Positions 62,680-64,000 of a stretch of DNA of 64,000 nt are shown in pieces; the stretch's first letter is position 1, and the number at the start of each line of letters is the position of its first letter. The notes below the pieces were generated by a model. That model was not told the DNA's origin. It saw only the letters and a list, made by a program, of their open reading frames with translations, and made no database searches. The position numbers were made by a program, and so were the translations under genes. Source of the DNA: Rhodocytophaga aerolata (GTDB lineage Bacteria; Bacteroidota; Bacteroidia; Cytophagales; 172606-1); the NCBI RefSeq assembly GCF_030503435.1, contig NZ_JAUKPO010000001.1:186001-250000 (forward strand), in the 5' to 3' direction.

Positions 62680-63777
62680 TTACGCTTCCTGTAGTTGCAG
62701 GAACGGGTAATCGGTATATCCTTTTTCATTTCCGCCATAGAATGTAGTCCTGTCAGGTACATTCAATGAAGCTCCGGTTTCAAACCGTTGCGGCAGATCA
62801 GGATTAGCCAGAAATAAGCTGCCATAGGCTATTAAATCGGCTACTCCATCTTGCAGAGCTTTCTCTCCGGTTTCCTGTGTGTAGCCACCATTAGATATAA
62901 TAGTACCTTTGTATATATTCCGGTAACGGGCAGCTACTTCACCTATATAGTGTGGCAAGTGATCAATAGAGGCTAATGGCTCCATTAGATGAATATAGGC
63001 TAGTGGATAGTTGTTGAGTTCGTTAATTAGGTAGTCGTATTGTGCCGCCGGGTTAGAATGATGAATGCTGTTAAAGTAATTGCTTGGAGATAGACGGATG
63101 CCTACTTTTCCGGCTCCCCACACGCCTACTACGGCCTCTACTACTTCCAAAGCAAAACGTGCGCGGTTTTCTACCGAACCTCCGTATTCATCTGTCCGTT
63201 GGTTGGACCCGTCTGCCAGAAATTGCTCTACCAAGTAGCCAAACGCCCCATGAATTTCTACCCCATCGAAACCTGCTTCTTTGGCATTTATTGCCCCTTT
63301 CAGGAATTGCTCTACCACCTCTTTTACTTCATGGATTTCCAAAGCTCTAGGTGTTTCAAAATCCTGTAACCCCTGGGCTGTATATACTTTGCCTTCGATT
63401 TTAAGAGCAGACGGGGCCACTGGTAACGCACCGTTGTGGAAGCTTGAATGTGAAACCCTGCCTACATGCCAGAGTTGCAGAAAAATTTTACCTCCTTCTT
63501 TATGAACAGATTCAGTTACTTTGCGCCAGCCTGCTATCTGTTCGGCGGTATGGATACCTGGCGTATTGGCATACCCCACTCCTTGGGGCGATACTTGCGA
63601 AGCTTCGGTAATAATGAGGCCCGCTGAAGCCCGCTGTGTATAGTATACTACATTTAAATCGGTAGGTACATTATTTTCTCCGGCACGGTTACGCGTCATT
63701 GGCGCCATTACTAATCTGTTAGCTAACAAACTGGGGCCTAATTGGAATGAACTTAAAATATTTTGTGATGTGTTCAT
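62680..63777 (-). CDS. Old Yellow Enzyme-family alkene reductase
   Basis: FMN-dependent ene reductase (NemA-like), about 365 residues from the ATG at 63777. TIM-barrel marks: LVMAPMTRNRA, LWHVGRVSH, SNQRTDEYGGSVENRARFALEVVEAV and SNGGYT. The active-site pair usually written HxAN/H-G here reads HGAFG: His176 is kept, but the second hydrogen-bond donor is Phe179. The Tyr of GYL is present. Substrate range may be altered. Confidence 0.9.
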   Translation of the reverse strand: MNTSQNILSSFQLGPSLLANRLVMAPMTRNRAGENNVPTDLNVVYYTQRASAGLIITEASQVSPQGVGYANTPGIHTAEQIAGWRKVTESVHKEGGKIFLQLWHVGRVSHSSFHNGALPVAPSALKIEGKVYTAQGLQDFETPRALEIHEVKEVVEQFLKGAINAKEAGFDGVEIHGAFGYLVEQFLADGSNQRTDEYGGSVENRARFALEVVEAVVGVWGAGKVGIRLSPSNYFNSIHHSNPAAQYDYLINELNNYPLAYIHLMEPLASIDHLPHYIGEVAARYRNIYKGTIISNGGYTQETGEKALQDGVADLIAYGSLFLANPDLPQRFETGASLNVPDRTTFYGGNEKGYTDYPFLQLQEA

Positions 63778-63840
63778 AAGATTTAATTTTGTTTGTTTAA
63801 ACAATATTTGTATATACAATTATTAGTGTAAATTTTTTTC

Positions 63841-64000
63841 TTATTGTTCTACAGAAGCCTCATTGATAAGTGCGGCTATAGGCAGATTACCCTTCTCCAA
63901 ATAAGAAAAGGGATTTATTTCATATACTTTATAAGATCCTCTTTTACCTTTTATTTCAATAGTATACTCTTTTTCTGGCTGAACGAAGTGTCTTACCTGC
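63841..64000 (-). CDS. 3' end of a gene cut by the window edge (possibly cyclase-like)
   Basis: The last 53 codons of a minus-strand gene end at TAA (63841). The sequence has VQPEKEYTIEIKGKRGSYKVYEINPF, a strand pattern like the end of class III adenylate/guanylate cyclase domains (KG---VYEI). The final residues are PIAALINEASVEQ. Too little to be sure. Confidence 0.5.
   Translation of the reverse strand, partial: QVRHFVQPEKEYTIEIKGKRGSYKVYEINPFSYLEKGNLPIAALINEASVEQ

Noticed and set aside
1-64000. CRISPR arrays, tRNA or rRNA genes, integrases and insertion sequences
   Set aside because: No regularly spaced direct repeats, no cloverleaf or rRNA-like stretch, and no transposase or integrase motifs were seen.

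Overview
This 64 kb window reads as the chromosome of a Bacteroidota bacterium, most likely a Cytophagales relative; the genus cannot be fixed by eye. The signs are two SusC/SusD outer-membrane pairs, a FecI/FecR-type ECF sigma and anti-sigma pair, a LytS/LytTR pair, several TonB genes, many SPII-type lipoproteins, and promoter-like TAnnTTTG boxes in place of a sigma-70 -10 box. Genes are mostly short operons on both strands. I see no rRNA, tRNA, CRISPR array, insertion sequence or prophage.

Layout. 1-7 kb: a PAS-rich histidine kinase (cut by the left edge) with a one-domain response regulator, then a minus-strand run of TonB receptor, LytS kinase and LytTR regulator. 7-17 kb: mostly housekeeping and envelope genes (prenyl synthase, rhomboid, porin, rhodanese, two OsmC proteins, metZ, DEAD helicase, M15 dipeptidase, beta-helix protein). 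One OsmC gene carries a clean one-base frameshift. 17-31 kb: thioesterase, TlpA-like lipoprotein, TauE permease, 1-Cys peroxiredoxin, M13 and M28 peptidases, purQ, YicC, three tandem TonB genes (two share a 192-bp identical 3' block), a VanZ-like protein and gcvH.

31-38 kb is the most unusual part: a TetR gene divergent from an ABC exporter, HlyD adaptor and TolC channel. This looks like a type I secretion system, but the ATPase domain has lost the Walker A lysine, the LSGGQ signature, the Q-loop and the H-switch, although the reading frame is intact. Two ATAGTA palindromes lie between TetR and the exporter and look like its operators. 38-40 kb holds two 35-residue ORFs facing each other across a shared hairpin terminator, and a TerB-like protein.

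40-60 kb is nutrient uptake. One locus is SusC, SusD and two very large lipoproteins with FG-GAP/VCBS repeats and ASPIC/UnbV-like regions, whose genes overlap by 47 bp. The other is ECF sigma, FecR, an STN-domain SusC and SusD, a transducing TonB system in which the receptor signals through FecR to the sigma factor. Between them is the 3' remnant of an RND-type outer-membrane factor. 60-64 kb: quinone oxidoreductase, a PA14-OmpA fusion, an Old Yellow Enzyme with an unusual active-site residue, and the 3' end of a further gene at the right edge.

The best candidates for something new are the exporter with a degenerate ATPase, the twin VCBS lipoproteins tied to SusCD, the gene conversion among TonB genes, and the remnants and small ORFs in intergenic DNA.
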